From Vibrio amylolyticus (GTDB taxonomy: Bacteria > Pseudomonadota > Gammaproteobacteria > Enterobacterales > Vibrionaceae), in contig NZ_JAJHVV010000006.1 of the NCBI RefSeq assembly GCF_023145695.1, positions 186,001-250,000 of the forward strand: DNA of 64,000 nucleotides. Reading direction: 5' to 3'. Below the pieces are notes generated by a model. That model was not told the origin of the DNA. It was given only the letters and a program-made list of their open reading frames with translations, and did not search any database. Shown here one piece after another: positions 16,738-24,435 of this stretch; positions within the stretch are counted from its first letter, which is position 1, and each line of letters begins with the position of its first letter. The position numbers and the translations under genes were made by a program.

Positions 16738-17133
16738 TTATTCCCTCTCATGTCTAATTTGATTAGCAAGTAAACGCTTATCAGACGGATATTTTTCACT
16801 GTTTTCATTCCACCTACAATGCTTATATACAACATAAAGATCATATATTATCAAGCTGTTATGTTTATCAAAAATTATTTCGGGGGACAACTACGGAAAG
16901 TTTCCGTATAAGCGTCCAAAGTATAGATTAGATTAATTGGGTCTACTGTAATGCTCGCCTGACGGTAAGTTTATTAGGGCTAACAAAGTTTGGGGCATAA
17001 ACAATTTAGTCGTCTTGCTCTAAGCCGCTTAAATTTTATTAGAAAAAATATCTTGAAACCTTAAGTGTTTGTTAGTTGCCCATCTCAAAGGCTAGTGCTA
17101 ACATTTGTACTCACATCAACAAAGGAATACATC
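16738..17133. promoter_or_regulatory. Intergenic region with TACGGA palindrome
   Basis: About 400 bases without a gene. It contains a perfect palindrome TACGGAAA-G-TTTCCGTA at 16892-16908, followed by a GATTAGATTA stretch. The same arrangement recurs at 20133-20185 near a decayed antitoxin gene. It also holds the first copy of an 18-base direct repeat (16772-16789) and the promoter region of the toxin-antitoxin pair. Confidence 0.5.
16892..16908. repeat. TACGGAAA palindrome
   Basis: Perfect 8-bp inverted repeat with a one-base centre. Related TACGGA palindromes lie at 20063-20079 and 20133-20149. They resemble autoregulatory operators of antitoxins, but here no antitoxin start codon is adjacent. 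Confidence 0.7.
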
Positions 17134-17418
17134 ATGGACACTAGAATTCAATTTCGTGTTGATGAAGAAACAAAACGCCTAGCTCAACAAATGGCTGAGA
17201 GCCAAGGTCGCACTCTGAGTGACGCTTGCCGTGAACTAACTGAGCAACTCGCTGAACAACAAAGAAAAACATTATCTCACGATGCATGGCTAACTGAACA
17301 AGTAAACCTAGCATTTGAGAAGTTTGACTCAGGAAAATCCGTTTTCATTGAGCACCAAACTGCTAAATCTCGAATGGAAGAGCGCAAAGCCAGAATCCGT
17401 AATCGAGGTAAGCAATGA
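17134..17418 (+). CDS. RelB/DinJ-family antitoxin
   Basis: The start at 17134 follows AAAGGA by seven bases and trims an unsupported extension. The 94-residue product begins MDTRIQFRVDEETKRLAQQMAE, the ribbon-helix-helix DNA-binding start typical of RelB/DinJ antitoxins. Its charged C-terminus (FIEHQTAKSRMEERKARIR) would wrap the toxin. It would neutralise the downstream RelE/ParE-like toxin and repress its own promoter. The stop overlaps the toxin start by four bases (ATGA), typical of toxin-antitoxin operons. The likely role is stabilisation of the element. Confidence 0.85.
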   Translation: MDTRIQFRVDEETKRLAQQMAESQGRTLSDACRELTEQLAEQQRKTLSHDAWLTEQVNLAFEKFDSGKSVFIEHQTAKSRMEERKARIRNRGKQ

Positions 17419-17693
17419 TTTTATGGGAAGAAGAGTCACTTAATGATCGTGAAAAGATCTTTGAGTTTCTCTATGACTTCAACCCTGATGCGGCAGAAAA
17501 AACTGACAACCTCATTGAAGCAAAAGTAGAAAACTTGCTAGAGCAGCCACTTATGGGCGTGCAGCGAGACGGTATTCGTGGGCGATTACTTATAATTCCT
17601 GAGATTTCGATGATCGTCTCCTATTGGATAGAAGACGACATTATCCGAATCATGCGCGTTCTCCACCAGAAACAAAAATTTCCTATGGATTGA
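17415..17693 (+). CDS. RelE/ParE-superfamily toxin
   Basis: A 92-residue basic-fold protein with the family pattern: an N-terminal ILWEEESLNDREKIFEFLY helix, a GVQRDGIRGRLLIIPEISMIVSYWIEDDIIRIMRVLHQKQKFP core of beta strands, and the conserved RVLHQ ending. The RelE/ParE fold covers ribosome-dependent mRNA endonucleases and gyrase poisons, and sequence alone does not decide which. The VLHxxQ-like ending is common to both. It is translationally coupled to the antitoxin. Confidence 0.85.
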   Translation: MILWEEESLNDREKIFEFLYDFNPDAAEKTDNLIEAKVENLLEQPLMGVQRDGIRGRLLIIPEISMIVSYWIEDDIIRIMRVLHQKQKFPMD

Positions 17694-17983
17694 TTGCTTC
17701 CTATGGGGGAACTAACGCTTATAAGACGGAATAATTCTGCTTTTGCTTTCCGTCTATACTGCTTAGATCTCATATGTAACTCAAGGCACATAAACGATTC
17801 ATGTGAAGTACGCTCAGAGAGTTACGGAAAGAATCCTCCTAATAAACTAGGAACCGAACATTAGATAAATTTGGCTAATTTAGGAAAACAAAAATACTGT
17901 CGAGTGGACACTCTAAGACAATTTGTGGCATAAGTTTGTTACATCTAAGCCCTCAGCATATTAAAGAGAAAAATATTCTTATT
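17694..17983. other. AT-rich spacer after the toxin gene
   Basis: Holds the second copy of the 18-base direct repeat (17713-17730), an AGACGGAA/TTTCCGTCT inverted repeat (about 17724-17755) and a TACGGAAA half-site at 17823-17830. No gene seen. Confidence 0.5.
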
Positions 17984-19252
17984 CTACTGACAATGGGCTG
18001 TCGGCAAATCAGCCCATTTAGTTAGGTAGGCCGGTGAAAGTCGGTCTTGAGTCATCTTAGCTTTAGCGTCAAACCCTTCTGCACCTAAGCGTAAGATACG
18101 TTTACCTGCGTGAGTATTAATGATATCCATCGCCTTCATCAAACGCGTATCTTGCTGCGGAGCAAACATGTCCCCCTGAGCCTGCTGCATGTCACACAAT
18201 TCAAGGCAGCGGCACCCTATCTTGTAATAGCGCTGCCCCTCCTGATATAGGCTATTGTTCAGCGCCTCAGTCATCGCCTTTGTTAGGGAGCGCGTATCAT
18301 CAAGAGCCGTTACAAATCGTACTGTTTCACTACGAGAAAAAGGCTCTGTGGCATGTTGACCTGAAGAAACATGAAATTGCACACATCGGGTACCAAGCCC
18401 AGCTTTACGAAGCTTAACCGCTGCTACTGCTACTCGTCCACTAAGTGCCTGGTGAAGCTCATCAAACGTTTCAGCTCGAACAGTAAGGCTTAAACTTGCC
18501 CCTATCTCTTGCTTGCTTTGAACATCTGGAAAACTACGGAAGTTGTAAACTAATTCACCATTAAGTTCACGAACAACTCTCTCCAAATTAATCGACCCAG
18601 CTTGCTTAGCCAGTTTTAAAGGCATTCGGGCGAGTTCTGCTGCGGTAGATATTCCCTTAGAGTTAAGCATTGCTGCCGTTTTCCGTCCAACCCCCCAGAC
18701 TTCACCAACAGGAATCTGTTGTAACATCTGGTATTCATTCTGGCTTGTTAATAGGGCGATACCCCGATAGCCATCAAAATTTTTCCCAACGTAACTGGCC
18801 ACTTTCGCTAACGTAAATGTTCTTCCAAGACCACAACCTATTGGTAACCGAGTGTTTGTCCATGCTAGTCGACGAACCTGTCTTGCTGTCATTATCCATT
18901 CACTATCAGTGAACGAGACGTTATCAATAGCAGCGAAAGCTTCATCAATGCTGTAACGGTGATAGTGTGTGAAAAGTTGTGAGTCTTCCAGCGTACTGTG
19001 TAGCCTGTTAGACATATCTGCATAGAACTCATAGTTAGAGCTGAACACGGCAACATCAGCAGCCTCTAGTAAGGCTTTTTGCTGAAAATATGGTGCAAAT
19101 TTTTTGACCCCTACGGCTTTGGCTTTTTTATTGGCTGCCACTATCATGCCATCCCCATTACTGAGTACAACAATGGGTTTGTCACGTAGGTCCGGGCGAA
19201 ATACAGTTTCAACTGAACAGTACATAGCATGAACATCACACAGGAAAATCAT
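17984..19252 (-). CDS. umuC: UmuC, Y-family translesion DNA polymerase subunit
   Basis: The preferred start at 19252 gives an ATGA overlap with umuD and a product of 422 residues beginning MIFLCDVHAMYCSVE, exactly where other UmuC proteins begin. Y-family motifs are intact: the LCDVHAMY metal-binding aspartate, the SSNYEFYADMSNR block and the YSIDEAF catalytic block. A QGDMF sequence near the C-terminus fits a sliding-clamp-binding motif. With UmuD' it forms DNA polymerase V for error-prone bypass during the SOS response. Carriage by conjugative elements (RumAB, MucAB, ImpAB) is well known. Confidence 0.96.
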   Translation of the reverse strand: MIFLCDVHAMYCSVETVFRPDLRDKPIVVLSNGDGMIVAANKKAKAVGVKKFAPYFQQKALLEAADVAVFSSNYEFYADMSNRLHSTLEDSQLFTHYHRYSIDEAFAAIDNVSFTDSEWIMTARQVRRLAWTNTRLPIGCGLGRTFTLAKVASYVGKNFDGYRGIALLTSQNEYQMLQQIPVGEVWGVGRKTAAMLNSKGISTAAELARMPLKLAKQAGSINLERVVRELNGELVYNFRSFPDVQSKQEIGASLSLTVRAETFDELHQALSGRVAVAAVKLRKAGLGTRCVQFHVSSGQHATEPFSRSETVRFVTALDDTRSLTKAMTEALNNSLYQEGQRYYKIGCRCLELCDMQQAQGDMFAPQQDTRLMKAMDIINTHAGKRILRLGAEGFDAKAKMTQDRLSPAYLTKWADLPTAHCQ

Positions 19253-19638
19253 GGATTCAATGGGCGATGACAACGAATAGATTGGACGACGACGCCCTCA
19301 ATCAGTGAAGCAGAGTTAATAGCAACTGGGGCATACTCTTCGTTTGCACTAATTAAGCGCTTTTGGTTTAAGTCTAAAAGCTTGACCACGAAAAGCCCTT
19401 CATGAGTTGCTACCACCACATCTCCATGACGAGGAATACAGGCTCGGTCTATCACTAGTAAGTCACCATCATAGATCCCAACTCCTGTCATACTGTCACC
19501 TTGTGCACGAACAAAGTAAGTTGAAGATTTACGTTCACCCACAATGAGGTCATCTAAGCTTAATGATCTTAGCGCTTTATATTCTGCTGCAGGTGATTCA
19601 AATTGACTAATTCCTGCACTAGCACTGAGTAGTGACAT
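19249..19638 (-). CDS. umuD: UmuD, SOS-induced polymerase V accessory protein
   Basis: A 129-residue S24-family protein. The self-cleavage site is an Ala-Gly at residues 8-9 (SASAGISQFESP). The catalytic serine is in RAQGDSMTGVGIYDGD and the catalytic lysine in LFVVKLLDL. RecA-stimulated cleavage yields UmuD', which partners UmuC. The N-terminal arm before the cleavage site is short compared with chromosomal UmuD (139 residues). A perfect LexA box lies 16 bases upstream of the start codon. Confidence 0.96.
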   Translation of the reverse strand: MSLLSASAGISQFESPAAEYKALRSLSLDDLIVGERKSSTYFVRAQGDSMTGVGIYDGDLLVIDRACIPRHGDVVVATHEGLFVVKLLDLNQKRLISANEEYAPVAINSASLIEGVVVQSIRCHRPLNP

Positions 19639-19653
19639 TTCTGCCTCGATAGT

Positions 19654-19673
19654 TACTGTTTTTATATACAGTA
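19654..19673 (-). promoter_or_regulatory. LexA (SOS) box of umuDC
   Basis: TACTGTTTTTATATACAGTA is a perfect match to the CTGT-N8-ACAG consensus with symmetric flanks. It ends 16 bases before the umuD start at 19638, so it would overlap the promoter and repress it until DNA damage. Confidence 0.95.
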
Positions 19674-19780
19674 ATTATCGCTAATCGGTTTTGGCTGTCA
19701 AGCTAATCGATCTGGATAATGGTTTGCTTGAACAAAGTCTGTACACAATACTTTGCTTGACGTTAAATCTAATCCCCAAC

Positions 19781-20049
19781 TCACTTGATGCCACTCTCAT
19801 CTGTGAATTTTGCTGCTTCAAGCAAAGCTTGATTAGGTGCTCTTGCTTTATTACATGCCATTATAAATTCATCGAAGACACTATCTTTAACTACGATACT
19901 TTCGTGTTCTTTAATAACATGAGTGCATCTTCGTCCATTAACCTAACTACATACTCTGTTAGGCTTTTAAGACCAAGCAAAGCCGATGCTTTTTATGCTT
20001 TTGCCTTGATCTCTTCGTCAAGGCGAATATCTAAACGTGCTGTTGCCAT
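19781..20049 (-). pseudogene. Decayed TacA-type (DUF1778) antitoxin gene
   Basis: Reading leftward from the ATG at 20049 gives MATARLDIRLDEEIKAKA, then a stop codon (TAA where GAA/CAA is expected). The same frame continues KASALLGLKSLTEYVVRLMDED, then shifts frame once to give HESIVVKDSVFDEFIMAC and end in EAAKFTDESGIK. This is the full-length plan of a ribbon-helix-helix DUF1778 antitoxin, broken by one nonsense and one frameshift change. A short TGAGTTGGGG remnant after its stop may be the first codons of the lost GNAT toxin. The umuD control region now abuts it. Confidence 0.75.
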
Positions 20050-20844
20050 AGAACCTCCTACGTACGGATATATTCCGTAATAATTGCGATTATAGTGCAA
20101 AGATTGGACTTATATAATTTGTACGGAGAGTTTACGGAAACATGCCGTATGACTTCCTCAACATTTGGATTAGATTAGATTAGAGTATGAGCTTATCATT
20201 GTTTTTTTAATGGTAGATGAAGAAGTGCAGTGCGAAATCAACAAAAGCGAAGGGGCATTAGAATTCAATCATGACAGGAATTCCCATAATTAATGGATAA
20301 TTAATTATTAATAATCGAGTTATCGTTCCATGATCAGGTTGGTATGAGTGGACGAATATCAATGGAAAAAGCAAAAGCACCTATTCAAGCACCCTGATGA
20401 TTTGCCAATATATATAGCGACTCCTTTATTGCCTGAAAGTTGGAAAGTGGCAACACCTGAGATACGCTATATTACGTCAATATAATCATGGTAGAGAGCT
20501 TTCCAACGATTTAAGCAACAAAGCCCATCTGTAGTTATAAAACTGAATTAAGAAAGCAGAGATTATATTAAAAAATCTGTTATGAAACCAAGCTAAGAAA
20601 GTGCCTTAACGCCCAAAGTATTAATATGAAACTACTCTAAGAAATTAAGAAAAAATTTAATTAATATTCTATGTGGTATCCAAGTCATTCAAATCTTTAT
20701 CGGTGTTGTAACGTGTTGATATCTATTAATTTTATATAAATAATTTGATATCTTACTTAATTTTTTAAATTATACACAAAGCTAAAGCTCTAAATATTTA
20801 CTTGTAATAGTCGTGTTAATTATTAAAAATGCATTTCAAATTAT
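20050..20844. other. AT-rich region without an intact gene
   Basis: About 800 bases. The first part holds TACGGA palindromes (20063-20079, 20133-20149) that would have been operators of the decayed antitoxin. A plus-strand frame at 20348-20485 (45 codons, with a DEYQWKKQKHLFKHPDDL start) reads like a piece of a real protein but has no ribosome-binding site and no recognised family. The remainder (20560-20840) is very AT-rich with nothing recognised. Confidence 0.5.
20063..20149. repeat. Cluster of TACGGA palindromes
   Basis: TACGGA-TATAT-TCCGTA at 20063-20079 and TACGGAAACATGCCGTA at 20133-20149, with a further GTACGGA at 20121. They lie directly upstream of the antitoxin pseudogene start at 20049 and resemble its likely operator. 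Confidence 0.6.
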
Positions 20845-21039
20845 TTGATGGATGAACCAATGAGCAATATCGAGTGTAATAAATTTTCATGCGCTTTCTG
20901 CAATGAGGCCCATATTATCGAAAGGATGATAAATGTGTCTGTAATGTTATTAAATGGAAAATTGTACATACTAACCTCAGATGAGAAAGGGAAGCGATAT
21001 GTGCTTCCAGTTATAAAACTATCAGGTGGAATTGTATGA
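20845..21039 (+). CDS. Small unknown protein with paired cysteines
   Basis: A 64-residue product beginning MMDEPMSNIECNKFSCAFCNEAHII; a shorter start at the ATG of MSNIE is possible. The C-x4-C-x2-C spacing could bind a metal, and the second half is beta-like (VSVMLLNGKLYILTSDEKG). No family recognised. Its stop overlaps the start of the next gene by four bases, which argues that it is a real, translationally coupled gene. Confidence 0.5.
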   Translation: MMDEPMSNIECNKFSCAFCNEAHIIERMINVSVMLLNGKLYILTSDEKGKRYVLPVIKLSGGIV

Positions 21040-21500
21040 AAAATATATTAATAGCACTGATTCTATTGCCTCTTTACGCTCATGCAGAAAATGTATCGAA
21101 ACAAGAATTAATTGGTAATTGGCAGTGTAAATTCACGTTTCCATTGGTGGGTGACCGTATACTTTATGAAAGTATACAACTGAAAGATGGCAAACAATTT
21201 ACCGCACAAGGTGACTTTACCTACTTTCTTCCTAAGGAGTCACAAAATGCCACGTTTAGTTTTGAGTCTGATGGAAAGTGGGAGTTTTACAACTTCGAAC
21301 TCAAACTTTTCTATCAGCCATTTGAAATCATACCGCTTGACGATTTCAGCAAGCGATTCCTAGATGATCTTGAATCCGAATACATAAAACCATCCTTACT
21401 AAAAGGTACAAGAAGGGTCTATTATTTCTTGGAAAACTTAACCGCTGAAGAAATGATCTTGGGAGATGACTACGACAGTTGGCAGTGTGTTAGAAAATAG
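21036..21500 (+). CDS. Unknown exported protein, possibly lipocalin-like
   Basis: A 154-residue protein with a clear signal peptide (MKNILIALILLPLYAHA, cleaved before residue 18). The mature part starts with an IGNWQCKF motif and ends in DSWQCVRK, so the first and last strands each carry a WQC sequence. The two cysteines could pair. Alternating beta pattern between them suggests a small barrel, similar to lipocalin-like periplasmic proteins. Function unknown. It is coupled to the small cysteine protein upstream by an ATGA overlap. Confidence 0.6.
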   Translation: MKNILIALILLPLYAHAENVSKQELIGNWQCKFTFPLVGDRILYESIQLKDGKQFTAQGDFTYFLPKESQNATFSFESDGKWEFYNFELKLFYQPFEIIPLDDFSKRFLDDLESEYIKPSLLKGTRRVYYFLENLTAEEMILGDDYDSWQCVRK

Positions 21501-21774
21501 CAGAGATTACATAATCAATGCATTAATAAATTACCAAAGGCTACAAGCCCCAAAGACATGGATAGGTTCAAAAGAAGAAAATGTGCTGATATTGCTTTCT
21601 GAACTGATGCAGGTCGTAAAAGAACTAGCGGATACCCTCGCCACGCACACCCACAGTGGCGTAGTGGCTGGCCCTGCAACAACGAAAGGGCCAGTTCAAG
21701 CGAGTGTGATTACTGAGCATGGTGTTGATAGTGGTGACTTTAAAATCAGAGTCGATGTAGTAACAAAACGATAA
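21466..21774 (+). CDS. Short protein with phage-baseplate-like segment
   Basis: A 102-residue frame whose start lies inside the 3' end of the previous gene. The middle (ELMQVVKELADTLATHTHSGVVAGPATTKGP) closely resembles the THTHSGV-type region of phage baseplate or tail-associated proteins. The N-terminus may be an artefact of fusion, and no good ribosome-binding site is seen. It is probably a remnant or recruited fragment of a prophage gene. Confidence in a functional product is low. Confidence 0.4.
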   Translation: MTTTVGSVLENSRDYIINALINYQRLQAPKTWIGSKEENVLILLSELMQVVKELADTLATHTHSGVVAGPATTKGPVQASVITEHGVDSGDFKIRVDVVTKR

Positions 21775-21775
21775 A

Positions 21776-22366
21776 CTAAACATAAACACATACGTCATGT
21801 TTATCCTGAAGTAACTGAGCCATAGGGGTTAAATCAGTTCTTCGTGGTCTAATTACTTTATTGCTCTTACCCTTTTTACCTTTCTGCTTTTTCTTTCTAG
21901 GATTTAAATTATCTTCATCTCTAGGTTTCGCGAAAGGCATTGGCTTTTTATTTAAGTGTCTAACTTTAGTGCCAAAACGCTTAATTGATTTGTTGAGTTC
22001 ACCAACTTCTTCTGGCAGTAAACGATAACGCAAAGCATCGAGAATAGTATCTAAAGGGCAGCTATATAGCTCTCGGCAGTATCCATTCTTTGCGCTAAAA
22101 TGACGGTGCATATTGAATCTCTTTAATGAAGTGGCGAGTTGAGTTTCAATAACCCCTGTAATTCGAGGACCAATCTTTATATACCCAACGTAGCGCCAAT
22201 CACCGCTGTCGTCAGGTCGATGGGAATTCAAGTTACGTAAGCGGTCATGGATGTTTTTAGTAATACCGACTTTATAGAGGTGCGAACGTTGTGAGTATGC
22301 AATGTATAGATGAGTTGCTTCATTGTAGCTAATCGAGAAACCTTCATTTCTATTTCGTTTTGTCAT
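21776..22366 (-). CDS. GIY-YIG family (T5orf172-like) nuclease-fold protein
   Basis: The start at 22366 (MTKRNRN) is preferred over the ATG 18 bases upstream. The 196-residue product contains a GIY-YIG variant: HLYIAYSQRSHLYKVGITKNIHDRLRNLNSHR at about residues 20-50, then YVGYIKIGPRITGVIETQLATSL with the conserved glutamate. The tail is strongly basic (NPRKKKQKGKKGKSNK). This layout fits the T5orf172/Mug113 branch found on phages and mobile elements, of mostly unknown function. It may cut or bind nucleic acid. Confidence 0.75.
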   Translation of the reverse strand: MTKRNRNEGFSISYNEATHLYIAYSQRSHLYKVGITKNIHDRLRNLNSHRPDDSGDWRYVGYIKIGPRITGVIETQLATSLKRFNMHRHFSAKNGYCRELYSCPLDTILDALRYRLLPEEVGELNKSIKRFGTKVRHLNKKPMPFAKPRDEDNLNPRKKKQKGKKGKSNKVIRPRRTDLTPMAQLLQDKHDVCVYV

Positions 22367-22502
22367 AACTCCCCCAATTTTCACTAGAATCTAATGGTTA
22401 AATTATGTTCGAAATTGTAAGCTCTGAACATATGCTAGTAGTTATGTCTGACATAAACGGTGGTTATGTCCTTCAAAAGTGAATCGGTCGTTGGAATCAC
22501 TT

Positions 22503-22979
22503 TTAGAGCGCTTTATTTACGGTTTTGTCAAACTTCCCCAAAGTAACGTCTGTCATAGCTTTTTTATAGTCATCAGCTTCAAATGAATAGGCCATAAAAA
22601 CACTTATATCAGTGCCTTCGCGTAGCCTTGAATCTACCCATGCATTTCCTTCTGGTGACTTGATTACAAATGAAGTTTTATTGTAGTCAGTACACCAAAC
22701 CCAAGTTTCAATTCTTTGGTCATTGAACTTGATTGTTTCGCTAGTGGCACTAGCAATATCCTGCCTACCATCTACGCAAGTGTTTGGGTATTTTTTGACA
22801 AGTGCGAATACACCTTCACGGTTTATCAATTGAGTGCTATATGTATTCGATCCTGAACCAAAAGAATTGGCTGACGATATAACAATCGCTTCACCTTCAT
22901 AATTTATTGTGGTCCAGTCTTTAGCAAAAGAAGAGAATGAAATTACTATTGTTATGGATAGAGTTAGAATTCTCTTCAT
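22503..22979 (-). CDS. Unknown exported protein
   Basis: Starting at 22979 the 158-residue product has a signal peptide (MKRILTLSITIVISFSSFA). The mature part is soluble, begins KDWTTINYEGEAIVIS and contains two cysteines (TCVDGR and VWCTDY) that could pair. No family recognised. It stands alone between the GIY-YIG gene and the coiled-coil membrane protein gene, all on the minus strand but with gaps over 100 bases, so probably its own promoter. Confidence 0.55.
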   Translation of the reverse strand: MKRILTLSITIVISFSSFAKDWTTINYEGEAIVISSANSFGSGSNTYSTQLINREGVFALVKKYPNTCVDGRQDIASATSETIKFNDQRIETWVWCTDYNKTSFVIKSPEGNAWVDSRLREGTDISVFMAYSFEADDYKKAMTDVTLGKFDKTVNKAL

Positions 22980-23184
22980 GCGCAAATTCTCTTTAATTGA
23001 ATATAAAAATATAAAGTTTTTAGATAGCACTTAGAAAACGCCATCTGATGCTTCAACTATATTTGACAATAAGGCACATGTTTGAGCATTAGAAGACTCA
23101 TTTATGAGTGTAGGTGAGAGTGCAGAACATAAAAGGACTGCAATGACAATCCTTTGGGCTTGATATATGAAGTGATACTGAACT

Positions 23185-24330
23185 TTAAACTGCAACTGTC
23201 GACAGTAACTCCGTAACCTTACTTAATTTTAGAGCGGTATCTGCGGCAACACCTACACTTTTTACGATATCGGTGGCTTTACCCAAGTACTTTTCAACGC
23301 GAGAAGGATCTGGATTTCCTTCTTCAACTAACTCTTCGTGTGCATTCTCGAAATGACGAATCGCAGGTGCAAGTTCAGGTTTTTCTTCATCCTTTAATGC
23401 TGAAATTAGTTCCTGTAATGCTGTTGCTTGTTCATTGACTTCGGATACATTCTTGCCGATTTGTACGTTACTACTTTCAATTACATTTCCACTGTTATCA
23501 CCTTGAATAACTCCAGATGAGTTATCTGCGGAATAGCTGCGATTATCTTCTGACATTTTGTTCCCTAGTAATTGTTGTTGGGTAATGTATATCTGAGGTG
23601 TATTGGTCGTAAATGCTTGTCCAAGGGATTGAGAGAGGTTTTGGTAGAGGTCTCTCTGTTGTTTCAAATCATTTACTTGGCGTTTTAATGTTTTTAGCTT
23701 CTGCATTGTCGTCGAAGCATTATCAGAGTGTATAGGGTCGGCATCTGGTGGTGCCGAAAAACCCTTCCGTGTATGAGTCATCGCTTTTAAATATTCAGTA
23801 ATGTTCTTTTGAATTTCATTATGTGAATGAAATTGCTCTCCAGGACGCAATGAAAATTTGTAGCCGATTTGATTTGATATACTAGAGTCAATTGATAATG
23901 AAACCTCATAGCCAAGAAGGCGAGCGTAATCTTCAAACCCTTTCAGCATATCCGAAAAAGTTCCTTTAATATCCTCATCGATAGGGATAAAGAAAAAGCC
24001 TGATTGCTGATCTTGAGATTTGGACTCTTGATTTTCTGGACTGCTAGATTGTTCTTTCTTAAGCTTAAGTGCGTTTGGGAATTCAAGTTCCAATCGCATT
24101 CGCTGTAGTTCAGCTTCTTCAGAAGCTTGCTGCTGCTCAAATTTAGCTTGTTGTTCTCGAAGTTGAAGCTCGGTTTGTTCCTTAACCATACTCATTTCAA
24201 ACTGGCGTTCTTCTCGTCTACTGCGGGTTTTAACACTAAATGTTGCAAGCATTAATATGCCGACTAGCATGACAAAAGAAGCTACCAGCACCACGTTTAT
24301 AATTCCTCCAAAAGCCTCGATGGATGACAA
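23185..24330 (-). CDS. Membrane-anchored coiled-coil protein of unknown function
   Basis: A 381-residue protein. It has one membrane helix at residues 8-33, a charged coiled coil at about 37-85 (REERQFEMSMVKEQTELQLREQQ), and a folded middle domain at about 110-185. A second coiled coil lies at about 207-240. Next is an Asn/Ser/Gly-rich segment (SADNSSGVIQGDNSGNVIES, 267-286) like the NSG-type linkers in some NTPase and effector proteins, then a helical C-terminal domain. No enzymatic motif seen. I infer an inner-membrane scaffold or effector; this is speculative. Confidence 0.6.
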   Translation of the reverse strand: MSSIEAFGGIINVVLVASFVMLVGILMLATFSVKTRSRREERQFEMSMVKEQTELQLREQQAKFEQQQASEEAELQRMRLELEFPNALKLKKEQSSSPENQESKSQDQQSGFFFIPIDEDIKGTFSDMLKGFEDYARLLGYEVSLSIDSSISNQIGYKFSLRPGEQFHSHNEIQKNITEYLKAMTHTRKGFSAPPDADPIHSDNASTTMQKLKTLKRQVNDLKQQRDLYQNLSQSLGQAFTTNTPQIYITQQQLLGNKMSEDNRSYSADNSSGVIQGDNSGNVIESSNVQIGKNVSEVNEQATALQELISALKDEEKPELAPAIRHFENAHEELVEEGNPDPSRVEKYLGKATDIVKSVGVAADTALKLSKVTELLSTVAV

Positions 24331-24435
24331 ATTAATACTCCCAAATTTATAGATATAACGTATGAGAGTTTATACCATATTATATGCAACGATATTAAAC
24401 ATTTGACACCGATCTTTGACGTAGCTACTCTATAA

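Noticed and set aside
17711..17760. Inverted-repeat region after the toxin gene considered as an integron attC site
   Set aside because: No clear GTTRRRY core pair and no integron integrase in view; kept only as a repeat observation.
19691..20080. 129-codon plus-strand open frame
   Set aside because: It is the antisense of the decayed antitoxin gene; the minus strand gives the recognisable protein.
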